Origin: Planctomycetota bacterium
Lineage (GTDB): Bacteria > Planctomycetota > Planctomycetia > Planctomycetales > Planctomycetaceae
Length of the DNA stretch: 64,000 nt
Direction: 5' to 3'
Assembly: GCA_030836185.1 (NCBI GenBank)
Contig: JAURQH010000031.1
Coordinates: 186,001 to 250,000, forward strand
Part shown: in pieces, positions 43,737 through 52,084 of the stretch
Numbering within the stretch: position 1 is the first letter of the stretch
Layout: each line of letters starts with the position of its first letter
The notes under the pieces: generated by a model
What the model saw: only the letters and a program-made list of their open reading frames with translations
What the model was told of the DNA's origin: nothing
Database searches by the model: none
Made by a program: the position numbers and the translations under genes

Positions 43737-45872
43737 ATGAGTTCAGGCTTGCCCGATTCGCAAGGATCGCGATTCGATTTCAATGATTCTCCTGCGACGC
43801 ATCGTTTTTCGACCGACGATGCCGACGCACTTTCGACGACCATCAAACGGACACAGCGATATCTGATTGAGCGTCAGCATGGTGAAGGTTATTGGGTGGG
43901 TGAACTTGAAGGGGACACGATCCTCGAATCCGAATACATGTTGCTATTGGTCTGGTTGGAAAAAGAGAACGAGCCGGTTTTTCAGCAGTGTGCTAATTAC
44001 ATTCTCGATCAACAAAATGACGATGGTGGCTGGTCGCTGTATCCCGGCGGGCCATTGGAAATCAGTTCGTCCGTCAAAGCCTACTTCGTTCTCAAAATTG
44101 CCGGGCACGATCCGCACTCCGAATATATGATCCGTGCGAAGGAGGCCATTCTTGCCGCAGGTGGAGCCGAGACGGTCAATAGCTTCACGCGGTATTACCT
44201 CGCGCTGTTGGGAGTCATCGGCTATCACCAAGTCCCTGCGGTGCCACCAGAACTGATGTTGTTACCCAGTTGGATGCCGTTCAATATCTACGAAATGTCG
44301 TCCTGGTCGCGAACGATTATTGTTCCTTTATCATTGTTATGGCATTACAAGCCTCATCGAGAATTGCAGGCAAAGTGGCGTATCGACGAACTGTTTCACA
44401 ACGGTGTTGAAAACCTCCCTGTCTCGATGCCTCCGTCCGCGGTTGTCGATGAGTTGAAGAAACCGACTTGGATTGATTGGCATAGGTTCTTTGCTCGGGT
44501 TGATCGTGGTTTGAAATTCTGTGATCGCATCGGTCTGAGACCGTTTCGAAAAACAGCCGTCAAAAGGGCTGAGGAATGGATGCTCAAGCATTTTGAAAAG
44601 TCGGACGGCATGGGAGCCATCTTCCCGCCGATCATTTGGTCGGTCGTTGGTTTGCGGTGTCTCGGCTATGACATCGATTCTCCCGAAGTCGCTGCTCAAT
44701 TGCAGGAATTGGAGAAACTCTCCATCACTGAAGGAGACCGTACTCGGCTGCAACCTTGTAAATCACCGGTTTGGGACACCGCCATCACGACCATCGCGAT
44801 GAGGGAATCGGGTTTGTCTGCCGAACATCCGGCTCTCCGCAAATCTGTCCGCTGGCTACTCTCCAAGGAAGTGAAAGAGAAAGGGGATTGGTCGCTTCGT
44901 TCCCCGCAGCAACTTCCCGGCGGCTGGTATTTTGAATTCAATAACGAGTTCTATCCTGACGTGGACGACTCGATCATGGTGACCATGGCATTGTGGAGAT
45001 GTTTGCCACACGAGCCGGGGCAACGGTATCAGGTCCAATGGCTCGAACAGGGTTGGTCTCCACACGAAGCCGATCATGACGCGGTTGCTGTAGTTTCAGG
45101 AACCGCCCACCATAATCTTGCTGCCGTAGATGATGTTGATCTGGCATCGGCCTCTTTACCGGCGATGAAGCGGGCCATCGATTGGGTGTTGTGTATGCAG
45201 AACAGTGATGGAGGTTGGGGAGCTTTCGACCGCGATAACACACGCGAGCTCTTCACAAAGGTTCCCTTCGCCGATCACAATGCAATGATCGACCCCAGTT
45301 GGGCCGATATCTCGGCTCGTGTCCTTGAGATGCTGGCCCTTGTTGATTGGGACCGTCGACACCCGGCCATTCAGCAAGCCCTCGATTATATCTGGTCGGA
45401 GCAGGAAGAGGATGGTGCCTGGTTTGGTCGATGGGGAGTCAATTACATCTACGGGACTTGGCAAGTTCTTGTCGGCTTGACCGACTTGGGTATCCCGACA
45501 AACGATCTCCGTATTCAAAAAGGTGCGCAATGGCTCGTCGATCATCAGCAAGATAATGGTGGCTGGGGCGAAACGGCCCGCAGTTATGATGACCCCTCTC
45601 TCAGGGGGCAAGGTCCAACCACCGCGTCTCAAACCGCTTGGGCTCTCCTGGGGCTCATTGCTGCGGGGCGTGCCGATTCCGAATCAGTACGTCGTGGTGT
45701 CGAATATTTGATAATCACTCAGAACGAAGATGGCTCATGGGACGAACCGTGGTACACCGGCACTGGTTTCCCGAAAGTCTTCTATCTGAAATATCACTAT
45801 TATTGCCTGACGTTTCCCTTGTGGGCGTTGGGGAAATACCGTCAAGCGATGACGAAATCTGTGGGTGAGTGA
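43737..45872 (+). CDS. shc: squalene-hopene cyclase
   Basis: A 711-aa class II terpene cyclase converting squalene to hopene/hopanol for hopanoid lipids. The catalytic DxDD motif is DVDD at residues 408-411 (EFYPDVDDSIMV). QW repeats are visible as QNDDGGWSLYPGG, QNSDGGWGAFDRDN, QDNGGWGETA and QNEDGSWDEPW. SHC is a monotopic membrane protein; the hydrophobic YLALLGVIGY helix fits the membrane-binding patch. Hopanoid synthesis is known in planctomycetes. The gene stands alone here; squalene synthase genes are not in the window. Confidence 0.94.
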   Translation: MSSGLPDSQGSRFDFNDSPATHRFSTDDADALSTTIKRTQRYLIERQHGEGYWVGELEGDTILESEYMLLLVWLEKENEPVFQQCANYILDQQNDDGGWSLYPGGPLEISSSVKAYFVLKIAGHDPHSEYMIRAKEAILAAGGAETVNSFTRYYLALLGVIGYHQVPAVPPELMLLPSWMPFNIYEMSSWSRTIIVPLSLLWHYKPHRELQAKWRIDELFHNGVENLPVSMPPSAVVDELKKPTWIDWHRFFARVDRGLKFCDRIGLRPFRKTAVKRAEEWMLKHFEKSDGMGAIFPPIIWSVVGLRCLGYDIDSPEVAAQLQELEKLSITEGDRTRLQPCKSPVWDTAITTIAMRESGLSAEHPALRKSVRWLLSKEVKEKGDWSLRSPQQLPGGWYFEFNNEFYPDVDDSIMVTMALWRCLPHEPGQRYQVQWLEQGWSPHEADHDAVAVVSGTAHHNLAAVDDVDLASASLPAMKRAIDWVLCMQNSDGGWGAFDRDNTRELFTKVPFADHNAMIDPSWADISARVLEMLALVDWDRRHPAIQQALDYIWSEQEEDGAWFGRWGVNYIYGTWQVLVGLTDLGIPTNDLRIQKGAQWLVDHQQDNGGWGETARSYDDPSLRGQGPTTASQTAWALLGLIAAGRADSESVRRGVEYLIITQNEDGSWDEPWYTGTGFPKVFYLKYHYYCLTFPLWALGKYRQAMTKSVGE

Positions 45873-45939
45873 ATTTGCACATGGACAATATTGTTCCCTC
45901 TGCGACTGCCTCGCATTTCCGAACACTCAAAGCCGTTTT

Positions 45940-46034
45940 CAAGATTTGAAGATTCGATGATTTGGGGGGGTGCTATTTCCGAATCTTGAAATCAAATCTT
46001 CCCAAATCTTGATTCCGAATCTTCCCGAATCTTG
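45940..46034. repeat. AATCTT-type short repeat cluster
   Basis: Copies of a CGAATCTTC/CAAATCTTG-type 10-mer occur on both strands. CAAGATTTGAAGATTCG (45940-45956) is the complement of CGAATCTTCAAATCTTG. CGAATCTTGAAATCAAATCTT (from 45980), CCAAATCTTG (from 46002), CCGAATCTTCC and CCGAATCTTG (to 46034) run the other way. Units lie 9-16 bases apart, and the opposite orientations could fold into a hairpin across 45956-45980. Confidence 0.55.
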
Positions 46035-46317
46035 AGCAACTCGTTGGCTTCGTTCAGTTTATGTCATATCGCGGTTGGTGTGAAAAATGACCCCAATGTC
46101 GGTGCGCATTTTCCACGCCACGCGAAATCGCCTCCTTTCTCACGTTGCAGCGGTCGTCATTGATGAACAATGAATGACACTCGAACCTATCCAATGTGCT
46201 TGCGCACAATGGCTATGTGTAAGTCAAATTGCCAAAGATCAAGTCGCCTGTCGGCGAACCACGAACGCTAACTCTGGTAGTGACAAGTTGGCAAGATGAG
46301 TTTGAGCGATGGTTTTT

Positions 46318-46355
46318 GGCGCAAAGCCGCAAAGGGGCAAAAGAATCGCAAAGAG
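46318..46355. repeat. CGCAAAG tandem repeat (CTTTGCG family)
   Basis: GGCGCAAAGCCGCAAAGGGGCAAAAGAATCGCAAAG contains three to four CGCAAAG-like units at 7-15 base spacing. On the minus strand it reads CTTTGCG repeats, a dispersed repeat type seen in many bacterial genomes. It lies in the intergenic region downstream of shc and just beyond the CPBP gene's 3' end. Confidence 0.55.
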
Positions 46356-46368
46356 TGAACGCAGTGAG

Positions 46369-46394
46369 CCATCCAGAGCTTTCGGATGGGCTTT
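46369..46394. repeat. CCATCC/GGATGG hairpin, possible terminator
   Basis: AGCCATCC-AGAGCTTTC-GGATGGGCTTTT folds into a stem of CCATCC (46369-46374) with GGATGG (46384-46389), extended by AGC/GCT with one bulged G and followed by TTTT. It lies directly at the stop of the CPBP gene (46395) and could act as a terminator for plus-strand transcripts from shc, or be a dispersed palindrome. Confidence 0.4.
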
Positions 46395-47573
46395 TCAGCC
46401 GGCGTTTTTTTGGGCGATCATTGCCATCGACGTGACAAAGAAACACATTGAAAATACGAGCACCAACAATGTTTGGAGCGATGGGTATCTCCAGCCGAGC
46501 CGGAAGGCTTCGTCGGTTTTGTCACGATCTGCCGAGACAAACGGTTCGGGCATTATTTTCTGATCGTCATCACTCCAAGTGAATCGAGTTTGCCAGTAGA
46601 CCCAGCCAATCATGAGGGACAACAATGCTGCGGCGAGAGTTGCCCACCAAGGCAAAAAACCTTCGAGTGCTGCTGCCTCCGCTGCCGCGTCGGCGTCCAT
46701 GTTGAGAACAACACCGACAGCGAGTGAATTGTTGAGAAAATGAGCCAGCATGGGGATCCAGATACTTCGCGATGCCAGGTAACTGACATGAATGGCCACC
46801 GACAGCGGTAGTAACGCAATGATGTGGACGGGGTGAAGATGAACGGCCGCAAACAGCAGGGTGGTTAAACCGATACCGATAACGACTCCATGTCGAGCCA
46901 CCAAGCCGCGACCAATCAACACTCGAAATAATAACTCTTCCGAGACGGCAGGGCAGACGGCGATCAACAGGTAAACCAACCAGTGAGGCATTCCGGCAAT
47001 CACATCGCCGATAGATTCCATGATGTTGAGATCGTCCATACCACGTATTGATGGTATTTGTTCTGCCAGCATCTCCCAGCCCACTCCGGCGTACATTCCC
47101 AGTTGTCCGCACAACACAGACAGAGGTAAGACCCATAGAAAAGTGAGCAACACATGCCAAGACGACGGGAGGTGAATTGGGATTGCCCGCCGACGATGAG
47201 AACCCAAACGAATGAGAACGATTCCAAAGATTGTGAACAAAAAAGTGCCCATGATGATGCCGAGGTTCAAGCCTGCATAGTTGGTCATCAGAGACTTCAT
47301 GAACTCAGGTTCCTGAAGCTTACCTTGCAGTTGTTCTGCGGGAACTTCCGAAGCAGTGGCGTAAACAGCCAGAATCACAATCACGGCTATGATTGAACCG
47401 ATGACTTGTGAGATCATGGCGGCGACAGTCCAGCCCACTGACTCCAGAAAGCCGGGCCCCGGTAATCGTTCGAGGAAAACGTACTCGGTTTCTTTTTTAT
47501 CCTCGTAATATTCAGAGAGAGCTTCGTGCAAGGGCTCTTCATCTTCAAAAATCGGTGAAACAGGCTCGGTCAC
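46395..47573 (-). CDS. CPBP-family intramembrane metalloprotease
   Basis: A 392-aa polytopic membrane protein. The abi/CAAX-protease-and-bacteriocin-processing signature is present: motif 1 SEELLFRVLIGRG (EExxxR), motif 2 FAAVHLHPVH and motif 3 PMLAHFLNNSLAV (HxxxN). About eight helices; an N-terminal cytoplasmic acidic segment of about 50 residues precedes the first. It probably cleaves or processes membrane peptides or prenylated substrates. It is divergent from the Ser/Thr kinase gene, with 170 bp between starts. The N-terminus (EDEEPLHEALSEYYEDKKETE) is strongly acidic. Confidence 0.87.
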   Translation of the reverse strand: MTEPVSPIFEDEEPLHEALSEYYEDKKETEYVFLERLPGPGFLESVGWTVAAMISQVIGSIIAVIVILAVYATASEVPAEQLQGKLQEPEFMKSLMTNYAGLNLGIIMGTFLFTIFGIVLIRLGSHRRRAIPIHLPSSWHVLLTFLWVLPLSVLCGQLGMYAGVGWEMLAEQIPSIRGMDDLNIMESIGDVIAGMPHWLVYLLIAVCPAVSEELLFRVLIGRGLVARHGVVIGIGLTTLLFAAVHLHPVHIIALLPLSVAIHVSYLASRSIWIPMLAHFLNNSLAVGVVLNMDADAAAEAAALEGFLPWWATLAAALLSLMIGWVYWQTRFTWSDDDQKIMPEPFVSADRDKTDEAFRLGWRYPSLQTLLVLVFSMCFFVTSMAMIAQKNAG

Positions 47574-47743
47574 AATAGGGCCAATCTGGAGAAACCCGTG
47601 AAGAAATTTGCGTTAAAGACGGGGAATGCTGTAAACTGTTACACGGCACTTTGACGGTGCAGTTCTCTGACAGTGCAACTTTAGACGCGTTGTCGGCAGC
47701 GGTCAATTACCGAGTTCAACATTCCCAGAATCAGACAGTATCT

Positions 47744-49168
47744 ATGGACTCTCGCAGCGTTATCCTGTTCTGTGTCTCTTGCAACGTGCAACGCATTGTT
47801 GAATCCGATGGTGATGCATGCTCAGAATGTGGGGCGCAGCTCTCCGAATTAAAAAACTCCAGTACACTGGAAACAGTCTTGTTTTCAGCAGACGGATCAC
47901 TCGACGAGACGCAAGAGCTCTCACCCGACAAAGTCCTCAAGCAACTCTTTCAGGAGCAGATCTCGGTCTATCAATTTGACTCGTTGCTTGGTGCCGGTGC
48001 GATGGGGAAGGTCTTTCTCGCGACTCACGAGCATCTGGATCGTAAATGTGCTGTCAAAATTCTGCCCCTAAAAGTGGTCAAGCAGGAGGAAGATTATGTG
48101 GCACGATTTCAGAATGAAGGACGGACGGCTGCTGCGTTAGTTCATCCTAATATCGTGACGACTCATGCGATTGGCGAGCATGAGGGGTTTCATTTTCTCG
48201 AAATGGAGTACATTCCCGGAAAAACATTACGACGACTGATCGAGGAAGAAGGCCAATTAACACCGCTTCGTGCCACCGCTTTAACGGCTCAAATTGCCGA
48301 GGGATTGGGGCACGCTCATGCCGTCGGAATTATTCACAGTGATCTGAAAGCGGAAAACGTCTTGCTGACATCTCAGGGGGTTCCCAAAATTGTCGACTTC
48401 GGGCTCGCCAAGCAAGTCAAAACTCATGATGTGACGACGACAACACAATTGGTCGGTACGCCACACTATATGGCCCCGGAACTCTTTTCTGGTGTTGCTC
48501 CCAACAGACAAAGCGATGTGTATGCACTGGGGGTTTGTTACTTTGCGATGCTTACCGGAGAACTTCCTTATCAAGGTGAGACACTCACCGATGTGAGGAA
48601 ATCAATTCTCGATGATCCTCTGCCTTCACTGAGAAAAGCGGCGCCCGACATGAGTCTCGAAATGGGCGAGTGCCTTTCGTTACTGCTCTCCAAAGCCCCT
48701 TCGAATCGTCCGCGAGACGGTATTGAAGCGGCACAGTTGTTGCAAGCTGTGATGGGGGGAAGTCGAGATCTGGAGTCGCTCATTCAGGAAGCCTTTGGAG
48801 GAGCAAAAAACATCACCTGGACTCGTGATGGTCTCAAATACACAATTCGCTTAACACTTCCTGATGGACGTGGTCAAACATTATATCTGGAACCAAGTCA
48901 TCATCGGTCAACCGACCGTTTGTTGTTGATTTATTCAACGTGCTGTCCCGCGGATGCCGAATTTTACGAACAGGTGTTGAGGATCAATGCCGAATTGTCA
49001 CACGGATCGATTGCGGTTCGTGATATTGACGGGAAGCCATACTTTGTGATGGTCGATACTTATCCCCGAGCCACGGTGGATGCGGAAGAAATTCGACGGA
49101 CTGTGCTGGAACTGGGCTATCACGCCGATGATTTGGAAAAAGAATTGGACGGCAACGACCATCATTAG
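47744..49168 (+). CDS. zinc-ribbon Ser/Thr protein kinase with YbjN-like tail
   Basis: About 474 aa. An N-terminal zinc ribbon has C10, C13, C26 and C29. The kinase domain (about 78-345) has glycine loop LGAGAMGKVF near residue 83, lysine in CAVKILPL (K105), DFGLAKQ (about 218) and GTPHYMAPELF. The catalytic loop at about 198 reads HSDLKAEN instead of HRDLKPEN, so it is a non-RD kinase with Ala for Pro. The last 110 residues (FYEQVLRINAELSHGSIAV, then GKPYFVMVDTYPRATVD) resemble a YbjN/type III chaperone-like fold. No transmembrane helix, so it is cytosolic. A TTG-started frame from 47651 exists, but ATG 47744 sits directly before the zinc ribbon. Confidence 0.86.
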   Translation: MDSRSVILFCVSCNVQRIVESDGDACSECGAQLSELKNSSTLETVLFSADGSLDETQELSPDKVLKQLFQEQISVYQFDSLLGAGAMGKVFLATHEHLDRKCAVKILPLKVVKQEEDYVARFQNEGRTAAALVHPNIVTTHAIGEHEGFHFLEMEYIPGKTLRRLIEEEGQLTPLRATALTAQIAEGLGHAHAVGIIHSDLKAENVLLTSQGVPKIVDFGLAKQVKTHDVTTTTQLVGTPHYMAPELFSGVAPNRQSDVYALGVCYFAMLTGELPYQGETLTDVRKSILDDPLPSLRKAAPDMSLEMGECLSLLLSKAPSNRPRDGIEAAQLLQAVMGGSRDLESLIQEAFGGAKNITWTRDGLKYTIRLTLPDGRGQTLYLEPSHHRSTDRLLLIYSTCCPADAEFYEQVLRINAELSHGSIAVRDIDGKPYFVMVDTYPRATVDAEEIRRTVLELGYHADDLEKELDGNDHH

Positions 49169-49471
49169 TTTTCCAGCTTGGAAATTTTTGCGTGATTGTG
49201 GAATGAATGACCCCTCCCGGTCGGGAAAACCTTATGGTGTTGGGGTTGTGAGGATTATTCGGGATGCATTGCTTGACGCCATGAATGAAGCCCGGAAGGT
49301 CGAAAAAAACAGGATCGAACCACGAAGAACCTGCGGGTTACGACAGACTACAGAACCGACACAGAAGAAACTGAGGCTTGACCCCCTTTTGAGCCGACTG
49401 ATAGAGTAAGAGTCCAAATTTGAACTGGTCCATCTTGAGTGGACTGAGAATTTACCTGGGAGAGACCCTCC
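49169..49471. other. intergenic region upstream of secreted protein gene
   Basis: About 300 bases holding a candidate promoter. A small frame from about 49203 to 49409 (MNDPSRSGKPYG...) has no homology I recognise and is treated as non-coding. Confidence 0.5.
49378..49407 (+). promoter_or_regulatory. candidate sigma-70 promoter for the 264-aa secreted protein
   Basis: TTGACC (49378-49383, 5 of 6 of TTGACA), an 18-base spacer and TAGAGT (49402-49407, 4 of 6 of TATAAT), about 65 bases upstream of the start codon at 49472. Confidence 0.4.
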
Positions 49472-50266
49472 ATGTCTAAGCGTGCCTGTTTACTAATGTT
49501 GGCTGTCGTTATCGGAGTGTTCGTATCGAATTCTCAACAAGCCTTCGCACAGAAATATGATTTCAATCAAGGATTCGATGTGATCGCTCCGGCGATTGCT
49601 TCGGGAGCCGAACTGAACAATCAAACGAACTTGTTTGTGATGGAAGTCCAATTCCGCCCTATGGGGTTGGTCACTGTTCCGATCACTGATCCGAAAACCG
49701 GGAAAGTCTCTCGACAACTGGTTTGGTATCAGGTCTATCGAACTCGTAATGTGACTTTGGACTCTCCCGTCGATGACACCGATACGGCTCCCGTGAATCC
49801 CAAAGACCCGATTCCGCGTCCGTATTTGATCCCGGAGTTTTTTCTGATCGCTGATGCGAAAGATGCCGTTGAGGTGTATGCGGACCAAGTCATTCCAGAA
49901 GCCGTCTCTGCCATTGAACAACGGGAAAAAATCACCCTCAATAACTCGGTCGAGATTATTCAACGAATCCCGGAAGCGGTCACTGAAGGGGATGATCCTA
50001 AATGGATTTATGGAGTAGCAACGTGGGTCGGCATTGACCCTAACACCGACTATTTCAAGTTGTTTGCTGAAGGTTTCTCCAACGGCTACCAGATTGCCAA
50101 AGTGGAGGACGAATCTGTCGTTTTGCGAAAGACAATCGAATTGAAGTATTGGCGTCCCGGTGATGATTTTCAGCAGGGAGATGAAGAAATTCGTCGAAAC
50201 CCCGAGGATCCCAAACCAGGTTGGCTTTATCGGCCTTCGGGAATCGCTCCTCAACCGGCCAAATGA
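49472..50266 (+). CDS. secreted protein of unknown function
   Basis: A 264-aa protein with a signal peptide (about residues 1-26, LLMLAVVIGVFVSNSQQAFA). The mature part is mostly beta: VMEVQFRPMGLVTVPI, RQLVWYQVYRTRNVTL, an acidic stretch, then IYGVATWVGIDPNTDYFKLFAEGFSNGYQ, VLRKTIELKYWRPGDDFQ and a Pro-rich C-terminus. The GDDFQQGDEEIRR turn is charged. I recognise no family, though the pattern is familiar as a conserved planctomycete secreted protein. GGGAGAGA lies about 10 bases before the ATG. Confidence 0.72.
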   Translation: MSKRACLLMLAVVIGVFVSNSQQAFAQKYDFNQGFDVIAPAIASGAELNNQTNLFVMEVQFRPMGLVTVPITDPKTGKVSRQLVWYQVYRTRNVTLDSPVDDTDTAPVNPKDPIPRPYLIPEFFLIADAKDAVEVYADQVIPEAVSAIEQREKITLNNSVEIIQRIPEAVTEGDDPKWIYGVATWVGIDPNTDYFKLFAEGFSNGYQIAKVEDESVVLRKTIELKYWRPGDDFQQGDEEIRRNPEDPKPGWLYRPSGIAPQPAK

Positions 50267-50381
50267 GTGATATTCGGCAATAGCCGATAGGTTCGAGTCG
50301 TGAGAACAGACTGTAGTCCTTTCGCCCGCATGCTCTGGAAAAGAAATCTGATTTCAGGGCAAATAGTAAGGCGTGAATGGC

Positions 50382-50410
50382 TTGCCGCTTTCGGGGAAAT
50401 TGCCTAAACT
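50382..50410 (+). promoter_or_regulatory. candidate sigma-70 promoter for rpmA
   Basis: TTGCCG (50382-50387), a 17-base spacer and TAAACT (50405-50410); each hexamer matches the consensus at 4 of 6 positions, 62 bases upstream of the start codon. Confidence 0.4.
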
Positions 50411-50472
50411 GCTCGATCTGGATACGATATCCACACAAGAAACAACTAAAAGACAGCATAAGGTCGAGTACG

Positions 50473-50721
50473 ATGGCACATAAGAAGGGACAAGGTTCCA
50501 GTCGAAACGGTCGCGATTCCAACGCTCAGCGTCGTGGAATCAAGAAATTCGGCGGAGAATCCGTCATCTCTGGAAACATCATTGCCCGTCAATGTGGAAC
50601 CAAATGGCATCCCGGCAAGAATGTGGGCATGGGGAAAGATTACACGATCTTCGCCGTTGCTGATGGAAAAGTCTTTTTCGACCAAAATGGTCGTCGCATC
50701 AATGTGGTTATCGACGAATAA
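50473..50721 (+). CDS. rpmA: 50S ribosomal protein L27
   Basis: An 82-aa bL27 protein. It begins [20 protein letters not shown], the universal L27 N-terminus reaching the peptidyl-transferase centre, followed by [36 protein letters not shown] and GRRINVVI. No cleavable N-terminal extension of the Firmicute type is present. A longer frame opens at 50377, but the family start is at 50473. rplU and obg, the usual neighbours, are absent. A strong terminator follows. Confidence 0.97.
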   Translation: MAHKKGQGSSRNGRDSNAQRRGIKKFGGESVISGNIIARQCGTKWHPGKNVGMGKDYTIFAVADGKVFFDQNGRRINVVIDE

Positions 50722-50750
50722 ATCGTCCTCACGTTGCTTTCAAACAAACA

Positions 50751-50783
50751 AAAGACGAGTCGGTTCTCCGGCTCGTCTTTTTT
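50751..50783. terminator. intrinsic terminator after rpmA
   Basis: GACGAGTCGG (50754-50763), loop TTCT, CCGGCTCGTC (50768-50777), then TTTTTT (50778-50783). The 10-bp stem has one T-G wobble, and AAA upstream can pair with the T tract. It lies 30 bases after the rpmA stop and before the convergent metX stop, so it may serve both strands (on the minus strand the T tract is weaker, TTTTG). Confidence 0.88.
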
Positions 50784-50854
50784 CGTGCGCTGTTCCATCA
50801 TGAGTGCCAAGCATTGTTGATCAGCTTACAGTCTATCGCTGACCAAAATATGAT

Positions 50855-52033
50855 TCACCGGCGGGAGGTGGCGAGTGTTTGCTGCAAGAACGGTTCGACC
50901 AGGGCTCCCAGCTTGTCGAGTTCGATCAGGAACGAGTCGTGGCCATACGGGCTGCTGAGTTCCGAAAATGTGACATGCTTTTGTTGCGACAGTAACGCAG
51001 AGACAATCTCTTTGCTTTGAGTCGTCGTGAACAGCCAATCGGTGTCGTAGGAGACGATCAAAAATCGGGCGTCTGTCTTCGAGAGAGCCGCCGACAGGTC
51101 TCCGGGATTAGGGGCAAGTTCGAAGTAGTCCATCGCCTTCGTGAGATACAGATAGCTGTTCGCATCGAATCTTTCGACGAAGCGTTTTCCTTGATAGTGT
51201 AGATAGCTCTCAATTTGGAATTCGGTTTCGGCATGCAGTTCGTGAGATAACGAATCATTATCCTGCAATCTCCGTCCGAATTTCAATTCGATGGAGTCTT
51301 CCGACAGGTACGTGATGTGGGCGACCATTCGTGCCAAAGCAAGACCAAAGCGCGGGCCTTCTCCTTCATCGTAGAATTGACCTTCTTTGAAGTTGGGGTC
51401 GGCGTAAATTGCTCGGCGACCGACGGCATTGAACGCGATCCCTTGTGCTGATAGACGAGCCGCGGATGCCAGCACGATCGCGGCACTCAATTGATCAGGA
51501 TGCTTGGCCGCCCACTGCAAAACCTGCATTCCGCCCAGAGAACCACCAACGACTCCCAGTAATCGCTCGATGCCGAGATGTCTTACCAGTTCTGAATGGA
51601 CGTTAACGATGTCTTCGACGGTCACAAAGGGAAATTCAATTCCGTATGGCGTTCCCGTGTCAGGATTGATGCTTGCTGGCCCGGTTGTTCCCTGGCAGCC
51701 GCCCAGAACATTGGCACAAATCACGAAGTACCGGTTGGTGTCCAGTGTTTTTCCGGGACCGATGCAACCATCCCACCAACCCGATTTGCGACGTTTTTCC
51801 ATTCGTCCGGCCGCGTGCATGTCTCCCGTTAAGGCGTGACAGATGTAGATGGCATTATCTTTTTCGGGGGAAAGTTCTCCATAAGTTTGATACGCAACGG
51901 TAATCGGACCGAGTGTGGTCCCTTCACGCAGTGTCAACGGATTCGGCGGAGCAAACAATTCCGCGAATTGAGTTTCCACCAAACCGACGGAGTCGATATC
52001 GGAAGAAGATGTTGTCTCCGTTTCTGCGCTCAT
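50855..52033 (-). CDS. metX: homoserine O-acetyltransferase (MetX)
   Basis: A 392-aa alpha/beta hydrolase-fold acyltransferase activating homoserine for methionine synthesis with acetyl- or succinyl-CoA. The family blocks LGPITVAYQTYG and ICHALTGDMHAAG are followed by the DNRYFVICANVLGGCQGTTGP region. The catalytic residues are the nucleophile Ser in VGGSLGGMQ, the Asp in LIVSYDTDWLF and the His in SSPYGHDSFLIE. The N-terminus (MSAETETTSSSDIDSV) is disordered; an ATG at 52069 would add 12 residues. It lies 52 bp after pepF on the same strand and may be co-transcribed. No SAM-responsive riboswitch was seen upstream. Confidence 0.92.
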   Translation of the reverse strand: MSAETETTSSSDIDSVGLVETQFAELFAPPNPLTLREGTTLGPITVAYQTYGELSPEKDNAIYICHALTGDMHAAGRMEKRRKSGWWDGCIGPGKTLDTNRYFVICANVLGGCQGTTGPASINPDTGTPYGIEFPFVTVEDIVNVHSELVRHLGIERLLGVVGGSLGGMQVLQWAAKHPDQLSAAIVLASAARLSAQGIAFNAVGRRAIYADPNFKEGQFYDEGEGPRFGLALARMVAHITYLSEDSIELKFGRRLQDNDSLSHELHAETEFQIESYLHYQGKRFVERFDANSYLYLTKAMDYFELAPNPGDLSAALSKTDARFLIVSYDTDWLFTTTQSKEIVSALLSQQKHVTFSELSSPYGHDSFLIELDKLGALVEPFLQQTLATSRR

Positions 52034-52084
52034 GAGGGTTGATTTCTTCGAAAAAATGCCAGTTTTCAATCTCTCGTCAGCGTC

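Larger units (their letters stand above)
45873..46394. other. repeat-rich intergenic region between shc and CPBP gene
   Basis: About 520 bases between convergent genes. Besides the AATCTT repeats, CGCAAAG repeats and the hairpin listed separately, I find no gene. Small frames such as the one translating to APLRLCAKN arise from the CTTTGCG repeat and are not genes. Confidence 0.55.

Noticed and set aside
46213-46446. Minus-strand frame translating as APLRLCAKN
   Set aside because: It arises from the CTTTGCG repeat and overlaps the CPBP gene end.
49203-49409. Small protein frame before the secreted-protein gene
   Set aside because: Sequence is low in complexity, has no recognisable family and overlaps a candidate promoter.
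52034-52084. SAM riboswitch before metX
   Set aside because: Only about 50 bases separate pepF and metX, with no conserved aptamer features.
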